From Bifidobacterium breve (GTDB lineage: Bacteria; Actinomycetota; Thermoleophilia; Solirubrobacterales; Solirubrobacteraceae): a stretch of 64,000 nt of DNA. The stretch is taken from the NCBI GenBank assembly GCA_945878865.1, contig CAMCUD010000004.1:62001-126000 (forward strand), given 5' to 3'. The translations under genes and the position numbers were made by a program. Under the pieces are notes generated by a model that made no database searches, was not told where the DNA came from, and was given only the letters and a program-made list of their open reading frames with translations. Position 1 is the stretch's first letter. Every line of letters starts with the position of its first letter. Shown here one piece after another: positions 33,768-42,390 of the stretch.

Positions 33768-36464
33768 CTACGAGCGGCCGGCCGGCAGGAACGTCGTTCC
33801 GCCGCCGACCGGCTGCAGGCCGCCGCCGTCGTTGCTGATGATGCCCGCGCCGTCGTTGGCCAGCAGCCGGGTCACCGGAACGAGCGCCGCGCCGTCGTTG
33901 GCGATGAGGCCCGTCGAGTGGTTGCTCACGATGCCGCCGCCGTTGTCGGAGACGAGCGCGCCGCTGTGGTTGCTGATGATGCCCGCGCCGTGGTCGCTCA
34001 TGAGCGAGGTGCCGTCGTTGGCGATGAGCCGCCCGCCGAGCACCGCGCCGGGTCCTGCGAGCGTCAGGCCCGTGACCGGGTCGATGAGCACCGCGCGGCC
34101 GCACCCGAACTGCGCGCCGTCGGTCTTGCCGGAGATCGCGGCCCCGCCCGCGTAGGCCAGGGCGTCGACGCGCTTGACCTCCGGGGCCTTCCACGTCGGG
34201 CACAGCCGCCCGGCCTGCGTGGCGGCGATGCCGGGCAGCAGCTTGACCTGGCGCAGGCCGAACAGCGCCCGCGCGGGGCTGTCGTCGGCGATGCCCGACA
34301 TCGCGGCGAGCTTGAGCTCAAGCGCCTGGCGCTCCCCTTCGCCCAGCCCCGCCCGGCGGGCGAGCTCGGCGGCCAGTGCCTTGACGTTCGCGGCCTTCCC
34401 GATGTCGATCCCAAGCTGGATCGCGAACATGGCCCCCGGGGTCCCACCGCCGGCCTGGCGCAGCTGCGCCGCGGCGGCCTTCGCAAAGCCGTCGCCCTTG
34501 CGTTTGTAGGTCCCGCCGGCCACGCCTGTCCAGGTCGCCCCCGGAGTCACGGCGGTCAGCTCGAGGATCCCCTCCTGCGTCACCGTGTCACCCGTCGCTG
34601 GATCCTTCCGCGAGCGCGAGACGTAGAGGTCGTAGGCCCCGGGGGACGCGATGAAGCCGGTCAGCGAGACCATCCCGTCGGTCCCGGCCTTGCCCGACGC
34701 GACGATGCCGCCACCGGGCGCCGACAGCTCGACGACGGCGCCCTCGGCGATCCGCCCGGTCGCGGTCTCGCGGATGTTCAGCTCGGCGCGGACGGTGCGC
34801 CCGGCGGGCAGCTGGAGCGTCGAGCTGAGCGGCAGTTCGTTGGCGCGCAGGCTGAGCGGCTCGGTGAAGGTCGTGAGGAAGTCGTTGCCCTGCTTGGGCG
34901 CCGTGACCTGCAGGAAGAAGCCCTGCACCCGGGTGGTGCGGGTCTTCGTCTTGCGCACGAGCGTCTTCGCCTTGGCGACCTTCACCGTGGCCGCCTTGAC
35001 CTTCGCCGAGTAGGTGATCTTCGCGTCGTACGGGCAGCCGATCCGGCGCAGGAGGTTCTGCGCGGCGCCCTCGTTGCCGGCGGTGCCCTCGCGGAACTCC
35101 AGCCCGCGCAGCACGGATGTCAGCGGGCGCGGGGTCGCGTCGCCGCTGCGCAGGCGCGCGGTTGGCGTGCACGGCTGCTTGACGGCGTCCTTCGACGGGT
35201 CCCAGTAGAACGCGCGGACCACGACGGGGCTCAGCGCGCTGCCCGTCACGGTCGCGCCGGGGTTCGGTGACTGGGCGATGACGTCGTACGGCTTGGGCTT
35301 GGCCTTGCCCGACCTGGCCGCGGCCTGCTGGTAGGTCAGCGCGACGGGCAGGATGACGCTCCACACCGAGGCGCGCAGCTCGTACTCCATGGCGGAGAAC
35401 GACAGCCCGCGGAACGGCTCCTCGCCGAGGTCGGGCATCTTCGTCGTGCTGCCCGTCTGGACCTTCGTCAGGCCGGGCAGGGGCGTCGTCGGCGTGGTCG
35501 GTGTCCCGCCGGCGGCGCTGCGGTCCTCGGTCTCGCAGTGCTTGACGGCGGGGTCGTTGGCGTCGGTGATCGCGGTGTCTGTGCCGTCGCCGCAGTCGAT
35601 CGCGCTGTCGGCGGTGCTGTCGCGCGCTTCGATGCGGTCGTCTCCCGCCGCGCCGTAGAGCGTGTCGACGCCGAGGCCGCCGACGATCGTGTCGTTGACC
35701 GCCGAGCCGAAGATGAGATCGTCGAAGTCGGTCCCGACGACCTTGTCGATCCCCACGCTCACCGTGTCGGCCGCCGTCGCGCCGTCGATGCCGTCCGCGC
35801 CGTCGTTGCTCTGCCCGTCGTCGATCGTGACGTTCACGCCGCGCGAGTTGTGGGCGGTGTCGTTGTAGCTGACGGTGTCCACGTCGCCGGGCGTCGTGCC
35901 CGCGTCGCTGAAGAAGTCCCGGCCGCCGTTGCCCTGGAGGAGGTCCGAGCCCTCTCCGCCCTTCAGCGTGTCGTGACCCGCACCGCCGGTGAGGGTGTCG
36001 TTCCCGGCGCCGCCGTCCATCTCGAGGTCGATCTCCTTGCCGGTGGCGGCGGGGACGACCGTGAGCGTGTCGTTGCCGCCGCCGAGCGTGGAGCCGTCGG
36101 TGCGGACCTCCGCGGCGTCGTCGGCGATGTAGCAGACGGTGCTGTTCTCGGAGGGGATGTCCTTGCAGTAGTCCGCGCTGTCGGAGCCGCCGATGGACGC
36201 GTCGTGGGACGTTCCCGACGGGTCGGTGACCTTGATCATGTCCATGTTCGCCAGCAGCGGGACGCCCGGCGAGTCGGTCTCCACGCGCTGGATCGTGACG
36301 TTGCTGCTTGCGCTATCGCCGGTGATGACGAGCTTCGCGCTCGTGGCGCCGACACCGCGGGAGCCGGAGGAGAGGGCGAACGAGAGGTCGGTCGCCGCCT
36401 GCGCGGATGGCGCAACGGCGAGAACGGCGAGGACGGCGGCGACGACAGCGCGCGTCGAGGACAT
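33768..36464 (-). CDS. Secreted RTX-type calcium-binding protein with C-terminal octapeptide repeats
   Basis: An 898-residue protein with a signal peptide (1-23). Two blocks of RTX nonapeptides (about 150-190, GGAGNDTLTGGAGHDTLKGG; about 245-280, FDDLIFGSAVNDTIVGG) form Ca2+-binding beta-rolls. A Thr/Pro linker follows near 320. Residues about 340-800 hold PASTA-like and Ig-like beta modules. A striking 8-residue tandem repeat occupies about 814-883. No type I secretion genes are near; the Sec signal suggests general export. It is likely a surface or adhesion protein. The ATG at 36464 has an AGGAG site. It converges on the P450 gene. Confidence 0.85.
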   Translation of the reverse strand: MSSTRAVVAAVLAVLAVAPSAQAATDLSFALSSGSRGVGATSAKLVITGDSASSNVTIQRVETDSPGVPLLANMDMIKVTDPSGTSHDASIGGSDSADYCKDIPSENSTVCYIADDAAEVRTDGSTLGGGNDTLTVVPAATGKEIDLEMDGGAGNDTLTGGAGHDTLKGGEGSDLLQGNGGRDFFSDAGTTPGDVDTVSYNDTAHNSRGVNVTIDDGQSNDGADGIDGATAADTVSVGIDKVVGTDFDDLIFGSAVNDTIVGGLGVDTLYGAAGDDRIEARDSTADSAIDCGDGTDTAITDANDPAVKHCETEDRSAAGGTPTTPTTPLPGLTKVQTGSTTKMPDLGEEPFRGLSFSAMEYELRASVWSVILPVALTYQQAAARSGKAKPKPYDVIAQSPNPGATVTGSALSPVVVRAFYWDPSKDAVKQPCTPTARLRSGDATPRPLTSVLRGLEFREGTAGNEGAAQNLLRRIGCPYDAKITYSAKVKAATVKVAKAKTLVRKTKTRTTRVQGFFLQVTAPKQGNDFLTTFTEPLSLRANELPLSSTLQLPAGRTVRAELNIRETATGRIAEGAVVELSAPGGGIVASGKAGTDGMVSLTGFIASPGAYDLYVSRSRKDPATGDTVTQEGILELTAVTPGATWTGVAGGTYKRKGDGFAKAAAAQLRQAGGGTPGAMFAIQLGIDIGKAANVKALAAELARRAGLGEGERQALELKLAAMSGIADDSPARALFGLRQVKLLPGIAATQAGRLCPTWKAPEVKRVDALAYAGGAAISGKTDGAQFGCGRAVLIDPVTGLTLAGPGAVLGGRLIANDGTSLMSDHGAGIISNHSGALVSDNGGGIVSNHSTGLIANDGAALVPVTRLLANDGAGIISNDGGGLQPVGGGTTFLPAGRS
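33816..34025 (-). repeat. Octapeptide repeat array within the RTX protein gene
   Basis: Eight regular units and one irregular 6-residue unit of the form [ILMV]-[SA]-[ND]-[DHN]-[GS]-x-x-[LI] run without break, for example IANDGTSL, MSDHGAGI, ISNHSGAL, VSDNGGGI, VSNHSTGL and ISNDGGGL. Hydrophobic residues fall at positions 1 and 8 and polar or turn residues between, as expected for one short strand and turn per repeat in a beta-solenoid. Confidence 0.75.
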
Positions 36465-36576
36465 GCGGGCGGCTCCTGGTGACCCGGCGGTCCGTCCCGT
36501 TTTGGACAGAGCGCCTTGATACGGAGACGAAAAAGTAGAGCGTCGCCAGCCTCCCCGCAACCGTCCATGCGTCCCG

Positions 36577-36596
36577 TATAGTACGACACGTACTAT
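36577..36596 (+). promoter_or_regulatory. Palindrome overlapping a TATAGT box, upstream of the epoxide-hydrolase-like gene
   Basis: ATAGTACG (36578-36585) and CGTACTAT (36589-36596) form a perfect 8-bp dyad around ACA. The left arm overlaps TATAGT (36577-36582), a near-consensus -10. A repressor bound here would block the promoter. It is one of the few AT-rich spots in the window. Confidence 0.5.
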
Positions 36597-36612
36597 TGCA
36601 TCGGGGGCGCAG

Positions 36613-37632
36613 ATGGACCGACCGACATGGATGACCCGCCGCGGCATGCTGGGCGGGGCCGGCGCGCTGCTCGCTGCGGGGACCGTTCCCGCGCGCGCGG
36701 CCGCCCCGCGCTCCTGGCAGGCCAGCGTGCGCGAGCTCGAGCGCCGCGTAGAGTTGCGCTACGCCCAGCACGACGACGTGCGACTGCACTACGCCATCGC
36801 CGGCCGCGGCAGCGGCAGGCCGCTCATCCTGTTCGTGCACGGCTTTCCGGGCTGGTGGTGGACGTGGCGTCACCTCATGGCCGCGCTCATGGATCGCTAC
36901 ACGGTTGCGGCGCTCGACATGCGCGGCTACAACCTCTCCGACAAGCCCACGGCGGTCGATCGCTACAAGATCGAGGAGCTCGTCGTCGACCTCGCGCACG
37001 TCATCACCGACGCCGGCTTCACGAGTGCGACGGTCGTCGGACACGACTGGGGCGGCGGCGCCTGCTGGGGCCTGGCCGGCGGGGCGCCGCAGTTCGTCGA
37101 CCGCCTCGTCACGCTGAACTGCCCGCACCCGTGGGGCATCGAGCGCGAGCGCCACGAGAATCCCAAGCAGGTGGCTGCGGCGAAGTACGCGCAGGCCTTC
37201 CGTCTGCCGGACGCGGCCCAGCGCGCGCTGCCCGAGCAGATGGCTCGCAAGCTCCTGTACGTGCAGACGCGACCGACCCCGCTCGCGCTCGCGCTGATCC
37301 TCAGTCAGCGCGAGCCGCTCGATCTGCCACGCCACCTCGAGGCGATGCGCCGCACGAGCATCCAGGCGGCGCTGAACTACTACGGGGCGAACTGGCCGGC
37401 GGAGCCGTACCCCGCCCCGTCGACCGACCTGAGGATCGGCTGCCCGACGCTGTGCATCTTCGGGGAGGCCGACGAGTTCCTCCTCGTCGACGGGCTCGAC
37501 GGCACGCACGCCTTCGTCGACAACGACCTCACGATCGAGGTGATCCGGCGAGCGGAGCACTTCGTCCAGAACGACGCACGCGCGCACGTCACGCGGGTGC
37601 TGTCCGACTGGCTCGAGCGGACGGTCGGATAA
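36613..37632 (+). CDS. Alpha/beta hydrolase, epoxide-hydrolase-like, possible Tat export
   Basis: A 339-residue protein. The N-terminus MTRRGMLGGAGALLAAGTVP resembles a twin-arginine signal with only one basic pair, cleaved near ARAAA. The hydrolase core has the oxyanion motif HGFPGWWW, nucleophile Asp145 in GHDWGG, Tyr256 or Tyr257 in LNYYGANW, Asp287 in GEADEF and His316 in AEHFVQND, which together fit epoxide hydrolases. It could open epoxides of exogenous lipids or terpenoids. A palindromic operator candidate lies 17 nt upstream. Function as epoxide hydrolase is inferred from residues. Confidence 0.85.
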   Translation: MDRPTWMTRRGMLGGAGALLAAGTVPARAAAPRSWQASVRELERRVELRYAQHDDVRLHYAIAGRGSGRPLILFVHGFPGWWWTWRHLMAALMDRYTVAALDMRGYNLSDKPTAVDRYKIEELVVDLAHVITDAGFTSATVVGHDWGGGACWGLAGGAPQFVDRLVTLNCPHPWGIERERHENPKQVAAAKYAQAFRLPDAAQRALPEQMARKLLYVQTRPTPLALALILSQREPLDLPRHLEAMRRTSIQAALNYYGANWPAEPYPAPSTDLRIGCPTLCIFGEADEFLLVDGLDGTHAFVDNDLTIEVIRRAEHFVQNDARAHVTRVLSDWLERTVG

Positions 37633-37655
37633 TGTCGGTTATCTGAATCCGATTC
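37628..37655 (+). promoter_or_regulatory. Two small dyads upstream of the glycosidase gene
   Basis: GATAA (37628-37632) pairs with TTATC (37639-37643), and GAATC (37645-37649) pairs with GATTC (37651-37655). The first dyad includes the stop codon of the hydrolase gene. They are plausible sugar-responsive operator half-sites, but short enough to be chance. Confidence 0.3.
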
Positions 37656-37668
37656 CAGGGGGAACCTC

Positions 37669-39078
37669 ATGACGTCCATCGCGGCCGCGCTCGCCGCCGG
37701 CCTCATCGCGCTCGCCACCGCGCCCGCGGCGCTCGCCGCCCCGGCGCCGGTTCCCGCCCAGCCGGCGACCGCGTTCGTCGACGGCCTCGGCGTCAACACG
37801 CACTTCTCCTGGAACGACTCCGCGTACTGCGTCAAGAAGCAGCTCATGAAAGACCGGCTCGCCGAGCTGGGCGTCAAGCACGTCCGTGACGGCGGCGAGT
37901 CCTGGGCCGGATTCGCCGGAACCAACGGGTGCGGAGGCGTCCAAGCGCTCAACACGCTCTACCAGGCGACCGGCATCCGCACGCAGGCCGTCCTCAACGC
38001 GCTGAACCGCTCGGTCACGACGCAGTCCGCGGCGGTCGCCGCGCTCGACAGCACCGGCGTGATGAACGACCTCCTCGACGCGGCGTACGCGCTGAAGGTC
38101 ACCGGCGCGCTGGAGTCCGTCGAAGGGCCGAACGAGTACGACACGGTGGAGAAGACGGTGAACGTCAACGTCTTCGATCCGAAGAACTGGAACAGCTACG
38201 TGCTCCCGTGGCGCGACCGGATCGCGTCGTTCATGCCCGAGCTGCACACCCGCAGCCAGGCGCGCCTGCCCGGCGTCCCGGTGGTCAACGCGTCGTTCGC
38301 CTACGGCCCGCCGCGCACGTACGACCCGACGAACTCCTACAAGGCCTACGCGCGCCTGGGCGATCGCACCTCGACGTTCGAGATCGGGAACATGCATCCG
38401 TACGCGGGGATCGACGCGCCCGAGGGCGGGGTCGCGGCCTGGTTCACCGACGCCCGGGCCATCTCGCGGACGCTGCCGCTGCAGGCCACGGAGATCGGGT
38501 ACTTCGACAAGCTCCGCTCGGACGGGCGCTACGTGTCGCGTCGCGCCGCCTCGATCTACCTGCTCCGCCACATCCTCGAGATGGCCGCCCGCGGGGCGCA
38601 GCGCACGTATGTCTACGAGCTCGCTGACGGGCCGGCGGCGAAGTCCGACCTCTACAGCTGGGGGCTCGTGGACTTCAGCGGGGCGCCGAAGCCGGCGTTC
38701 CTCGCGCTCAAGCGGCTGATCGCGGCGATGCGCGACCAGCAGGCCACCGGGACGGCGCCGGCCTCGGTGCCGCTCGCGGTGACGGGGACCGGCATCCGCT
38801 CGCACGTGGTCGCGCGCCGCGACGGCAGCTACGTCGTGGCCCTCTGGCAGCCCGGGGCGGTCTGGAACACGAGCGCGCGGACCGACGTCACGCCGGCGGC
38901 GGTGGCGGCCCAGCTCACCGTCGACCGCACGTACGACGCGTCGACGTTCCGGCCGGCCGACCAGGCCGCGCTGACGTCGCCGGTGGGGTGGACCGCGGCC
39001 GGGCAGGCGACCAGCACGCAGCCGCTCACCGTCTCGGTCCCGGGCGACCCGGTGCTCGTGATGCTCAAGCCGCGCTGA
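37669..39078 (+). CDS. Secreted glycoside hydrolase, clan GH-A TIM barrel
   Basis: A 469-residue precursor with an AGGGGGAA ribosome site and a signal peptide to about residue 24. The barrel has GVNTHFSW at strand 1, ELGVKHVRDGG at strand 2, the acid/base candidate E156 in VEGPNEYD after strand 4, HPYAG near strand 6, and the nucleophile candidate E275 in QATEIGYF at strand 7. This is the two-Glu retaining arrangement of clan GH-A. A C-terminal beta-sandwich (about 360-469) follows. The substrate is unknown. It is 36 nt downstream of the hydrolase gene and possibly co-transcribed. Confidence 0.8.
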   Translation: MTSIAAALAAGLIALATAPAALAAPAPVPAQPATAFVDGLGVNTHFSWNDSAYCVKKQLMKDRLAELGVKHVRDGGESWAGFAGTNGCGGVQALNTLYQATGIRTQAVLNALNRSVTTQSAAVAALDSTGVMNDLLDAAYALKVTGALESVEGPNEYDTVEKTVNVNVFDPKNWNSYVLPWRDRIASFMPELHTRSQARLPGVPVVNASFAYGPPRTYDPTNSYKAYARLGDRTSTFEIGNMHPYAGIDAPEGGVAAWFTDARAISRTLPLQATEIGYFDKLRSDGRYVSRRAASIYLLRHILEMAARGAQRTYVYELADGPAAKSDLYSWGLVDFSGAPKPAFLALKRLIAAMRDQQATGTAPASVPLAVTGTGIRSHVVARRDGSYVVALWQPGAVWNTSARTDVTPAAVAAQLTVDRTYDASTFRPADQAALTSPVGWTAAGQATSTQPLTVSVPGDPVLVMLKPR

Positions 39079-39149
39079 TCTCTCGACCATCCGGCCGCAG
39101 TTCTGAGGAGGCGTCAAGTCAACGGACAGACGAGCCGACGCGTCTCGTC

Positions 39150-40154
39150 GTGTCCCACTGGCTTCGGCGCCGCCTCGACGTCGACACGGGCTTCGACCCC
39201 GACCGCATCAATATGGCGTTCGCCGCGCAGGTGGCCGCGTGCATGTACCTGGGCGCCGCCGGGACCTCGCTCCTCATCGCGCTGATCCCGGAGCTGGGCA
39301 TCGCGCCTGGCGCCTCGATGGCGCTGTTCGCCCTGTCGCTGCTCGGCGCCGGCGCCTGGATCGTCGTCTTCGACCGCGCGCCGCTGTGGATGCTCTACGG
39401 GGGGATGGCGTTCGGCACGGCGATCATCACCGTCGGCGCGTACCTCGCCGAAGCAACCGGCCAGGGCGTCGCGCTCTACACCTGGGGCGTCATCTACGCC
39501 TTCGTCTTCTTCCCCCGCCGGATCGCCGTCTATTACCTCGCGGGCGTCTGCACCGTCTACGCGGTGGTCCTGCGCATCGCGATGCCCGAGGACGCGTTTC
39601 TCGGTGTCTGGCTCATGGCCTCGATGACGCTCGCGACGATCGGCCTGGTCATCGGCGCGCTGCGCGACCGGCTCGCCAACGCGGTGCGCCGCTCGGAGGA
39701 GCGGGCGATCACCGACCCGCTCACCGGGCTCCCCAACCGCCGGGCGCTCATGGAGGAGCTCGACGCCGCGCTGGCGTCGGGGACGCCGCACCGGTTCATG
39801 CTCTGCGACCTCAACGGCTTCAAGCACTACAACGACACCCGCGGCCATCAGGAAGGCGACGCGCTGCTCGAGCGCCTCGGCGACCGCCTGGCGCGGCTGG
39901 TCGACGGCCGCGGCCGCGCCTACCGCCTCGGCGGCGACGAGTTCTGCGTCCTGTGGCCCCTGAACGCGCACCTCGCCGTGCGCGACGTCGAGCACGCGCT
40001 GAGCGACCGCGGCCCGCGGCACGAGATCACCGCCGCGCACGGCGACATCGAGCTGCCCATGGAGGCGGCCGACGCCGACGCGGCGCTGCGCATCGCCGAC
40101 GGCCGCATGTACGCCCACAAGGCCGCGCAGCGCGAACGCCGCGCGGCCGCGTAG
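39150..40154 (+). CDS. Membrane-bound diguanylate cyclase (GGDEF)
   Basis: A 334-residue protein: five or six membrane helices (about 25-170), then a GGDEF domain with DPLTGLPNRRAL and the intact active-site LGGDEF (residues 260-265). It makes c-di-GMP, which commonly controls surface polysaccharide. The usual inhibitory RxxD site before GGDEF is absent. The start is uncertain: GTG at 39150 is the only start in frame between the previous gene and the first helix. A strong GAGGAGG at 39105-39111 is 38 nt away, too far to serve it. Confidence 0.85.
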   Translation: MSHWLRRRLDVDTGFDPDRINMAFAAQVAACMYLGAAGTSLLIALIPELGIAPGASMALFALSLLGAGAWIVVFDRAPLWMLYGGMAFGTAIITVGAYLAEATGQGVALYTWGVIYAFVFFPRRIAVYYLAGVCTVYAVVLRIAMPEDAFLGVWLMASMTLATIGLVIGALRDRLANAVRRSEERAITDPLTGLPNRRALMEELDAALASGTPHRFMLCDLNGFKHYNDTRGHQEGDALLERLGDRLARLVDGRGRAYRLGGDEFCVLWPLNAHLAVRDVEHALSDRGPRHEITAAHGDIELPMEAADADAALRIADGRMYAHKAAQRERRAAA

Positions 40155-40160
40155 CGCGCG

Positions 40161-41795
40161 CTACTTGATCCCGGGCGTGCGGCGCAGGATCCGCAGGCCG
40201 AGCGTCATGACCTTCGCCCACATCGCGGGCGTCAGCGGCTTGACCGGCGCGATGGGGATGAGGCGCTGGACGGCGACGCTCTGCGCCTCCGTGTACTTCT
40301 TGATGCCCTCGGCGCCGTGGCGCCGGCCCAGGCCGGAGTCGCCCATGCCGCCCATCGGCGCGTCGGTCGAGCCCCACGTCGCGATGTAGCCCTCGTTGAC
40401 GTTCACCGTGCCGGCTCGCAGCCGCGCGGCGATCCTCCGCCCGCGTGCGGTGTCCTTCGTCCACACGCTCGCGTTGAGGCCGTACGCGGTGTCGTTCGCG
40501 CGGCGGATGGCGTCCTCCTCGCTGGAGAACCGGCTGATCGCCACGACCGGGCCGAACGTCTCGTCACGGAAGCACGTCATCCCCTCGCCCACGCCGTCGA
40601 GCAGCGTCGGCTCGTGGAAGTACGGGCCCACGTCCGGGCGGGCGTTGCCGCCCGCGACGATCTTCGCCCCCTTGCCCACCGCGTCCTCGATGTGTGCCCG
40701 CACCGTCTCGAGCTGGCTCTGCGAGATCAGCGATCCCATGTGGGCCTTCCACGACAGCTCGGTGTCGAGGGTCATCTCACCGATGCGCTCGGCCAGTCGC
40801 CGCTGGAACTCGTCGGCGACCGCCTCGTGGACGAGGAGCCGCTCGATCGAGATGCACAGCTGCCCGGCGTTGCCGAACAGCGCGCGCTCGGCGCCGTCGA
40901 CGGCCTTGGCGATGTTCGCGTCCTCGCAGACGATCATCGCGTTCTTGCCGCCGAGCTCCATCGAGCACGGGATGAGGTTCTCCCCGGCCTGCGCGGCGAC
41001 CGTCCGGCCGGTCGCAGTCGAGCCCGTGAACATGATGTACTCGGTCTGCGCGATCATCGGCTCGCCGAGTCGCGCGCCGCTGCCGGTCACGACCTGGAAG
41101 AGGTCGGCGGGCAGCCCCGCCTCGCGCAGCAGCTCGACGCCCCACAGCGCGCAGAACGGCGTCTGCTGGTCGGGCTTGAGGACGACGGCGTTGCCGGCCA
41201 TGAGCGCCGGGGTCGCGTCGCTGATCGCCAGCGTGAGCGGGTAGTTCCACGGCGCGATGATCGAGACGACGCCGATCGGGTGGTGGTGCTGCCAGGTCTG
41301 CGTGAGCACGGGCAGCGCGCCGCGGCGCCGCTGCGTGCGCAGGTGCGCCTCGCCGGTGTTCGCGTAGTACCGCGCGACGATGGCGGTGTCGAGGACCTCC
41401 TCGTGCGCCTGCCGGCGTGCCTTGCCCGCCTCGATCTGCAGGAGATCGAGCGCCTCGTTCTGGCGGTCGAGCACGAGGTCGTGGAAGCGCAGCAGGATCC
41501 GCTTGCGCTCGTCGAAGCTCGTCTGCGCCCACCGCTCCTGGGCGGCGCGGGCGCGCGCGATCGCGGCGGCGAGGTCGGCCTCGTCGCACATCGGGACGGC
41601 GCCGATCGTCTGCCCCGTGAACGGCGCCTCGACCTCGCGCAGCTCGCGCGGGCCCTCGGTGCGCACGAGCGCGGCGAGCCGCTGCAGGCGCGCGGTGTCG
41701 ATCAGGGTGGAGCCGGTCGGCGCGTACGCCGGCTCCGGCGGGGTGGGCTTGCCGTTGGCAGCCGCGACGCCGTTCGTCGTGGCGGTCGAGGACAT
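40161..41795 (-). CDS. NAD(P)+-dependent aldehyde dehydrogenase, succinate-semialdehyde type
   Basis: A 544-residue ALDH with a 30-residue N-terminal extension. Motifs are APWNYPLTLA, FTGSTATGR, MELGGKNAMIV with E280 and GNAGQLCISIERL with nucleophile C314. The sequence is closest in feel to actinobacterial succinic-semialdehyde dehydrogenases (GabD2-like), which oxidise succinate semialdehyde and other aldehydes. The ATG is preceded by GGAGG. It is the last gene of a five-gene minus-strand run with a PadR regulator 43 nt upstream, so broader aldehyde detoxification is possible. Confidence 0.88.
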   Translation of the reverse strand: MSSTATTNGVAAANGKPTPPEPAYAPTGSTLIDTARLQRLAALVRTEGPRELREVEAPFTGQTIGAVPMCDEADLAAAIARARAAQERWAQTSFDERKRILLRFHDLVLDRQNEALDLLQIEAGKARRQAHEEVLDTAIVARYYANTGEAHLRTQRRRGALPVLTQTWQHHHPIGVVSIIAPWNYPLTLAISDATPALMAGNAVVLKPDQQTPFCALWGVELLREAGLPADLFQVVTGSGARLGEPMIAQTEYIMFTGSTATGRTVAAQAGENLIPCSMELGGKNAMIVCEDANIAKAVDGAERALFGNAGQLCISIERLLVHEAVADEFQRRLAERIGEMTLDTELSWKAHMGSLISQSQLETVRAHIEDAVGKGAKIVAGGNARPDVGPYFHEPTLLDGVGEGMTCFRDETFGPVVAISRFSSEEDAIRRANDTAYGLNASVWTKDTARGRRIAARLRAGTVNVNEGYIATWGSTDAPMGGMGDSGLGRRHGAEGIKKYTEAQSVAVQRLIPIAPVKPLTPAMWAKVMTLGLRILRRTPGIK

Positions 41796-41838
41796 GGCGG
41801 GACCTCCGGGTGTCTGGGAGACGGAGGCTACCGCTCGC

Positions 41839-42372
41839 TCAGCGATCGATGGCCTCGTCCTGGAGGTCGATCATCGCGCGATGCAGCGCGGTGCCGAAGC
41901 GCAGCACCCGTTCGGCAGACGGAAGATCTCCCGCTTGGCGTACGCCGTCGAGGTAGCCCTCGAGCATCGCGAGCTGCTCGGTGTGCCACTGCTTCTTCGC
42001 CTCGGCGATCGGGCGCGGGTCTGCCCCGAAGAACACCTTGAGCATGCCCTCGTCGTGCATGACGGGCGGGGCCGCGTGCGCATCGGCGAGCCAGCGGTCG
42101 AGGGCGCGGCGGCCGCGAGGCGTGACGGTGTAGAGCTTGCGGCGCCGCCCACCGGCCTCCTGCTCCTCCTCGAGGTACCCGGCGGAGGCCAGGCGCGCCG
42201 GCTCGGCGTAGAGCGTCGTGTGCGGCGTGGGCCAGAAGTTCGAGACCGTGAGCTCGACGGCGCGCTTCAGGTCGTACGGCGTGGCGCTGCCCAACTGGGA
42301 CACGAGTCCCAGCACGACGTACGACATGCTCGTCAGCTTGATGTCCGGATCCCCCTCGGGCACGCCGGACAT
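41839..42372 (-). CDS. PadR family transcriptional regulator
   Basis: A 177-residue protein. The N-terminal winged helix spans about residues 15-90 (SYVVLGLVSQLGSATPYDLKRAV, FWPTPHTTLYAEPARLASAGYL, RRKLYTVTPRGRRAL). The C-terminal helical dimer domain includes QWHTEQLAMLEGYLDGV. PadR proteins repress genes for phenolic-acid or drug detoxification and release DNA on binding the compound. It lies between LtrA (18 nt upstream) and the aldehyde dehydrogenase (43 nt downstream), which suggests it controls this operon. Confidence 0.9.
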   Translation of the reverse strand: MSGVPEGDPDIKLTSMSYVVLGLVSQLGSATPYDLKRAVELTVSNFWPTPHTTLYAEPARLASAGYLEEEQEAGGRRRKLYTVTPRGRRALDRWLADAHAAPPVMHDEGMLKVFFGADPRPIAEAKKQWHTEQLAMLEGYLDGVRQAGDLPSAERVLRFGTALHRAMIDLQDEAIDR

Positions 42373-42390
42373 CCTGCTAGATCGCGCCGT

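Noticed and set aside
35600-36070. RTX repeats as evidence for a type I secretion system
   Set aside because: The protein has a Sec-type signal peptide and no ABC exporter, HlyD or TolC-like gene lies in the window.
39105-39111. GAGGAGG as ribosome site for the diguanylate cyclase
   Set aside because: It is 38 nt before the only in-frame start codon, too far for initiation, and no start in another frame leads to a recognisable protein.
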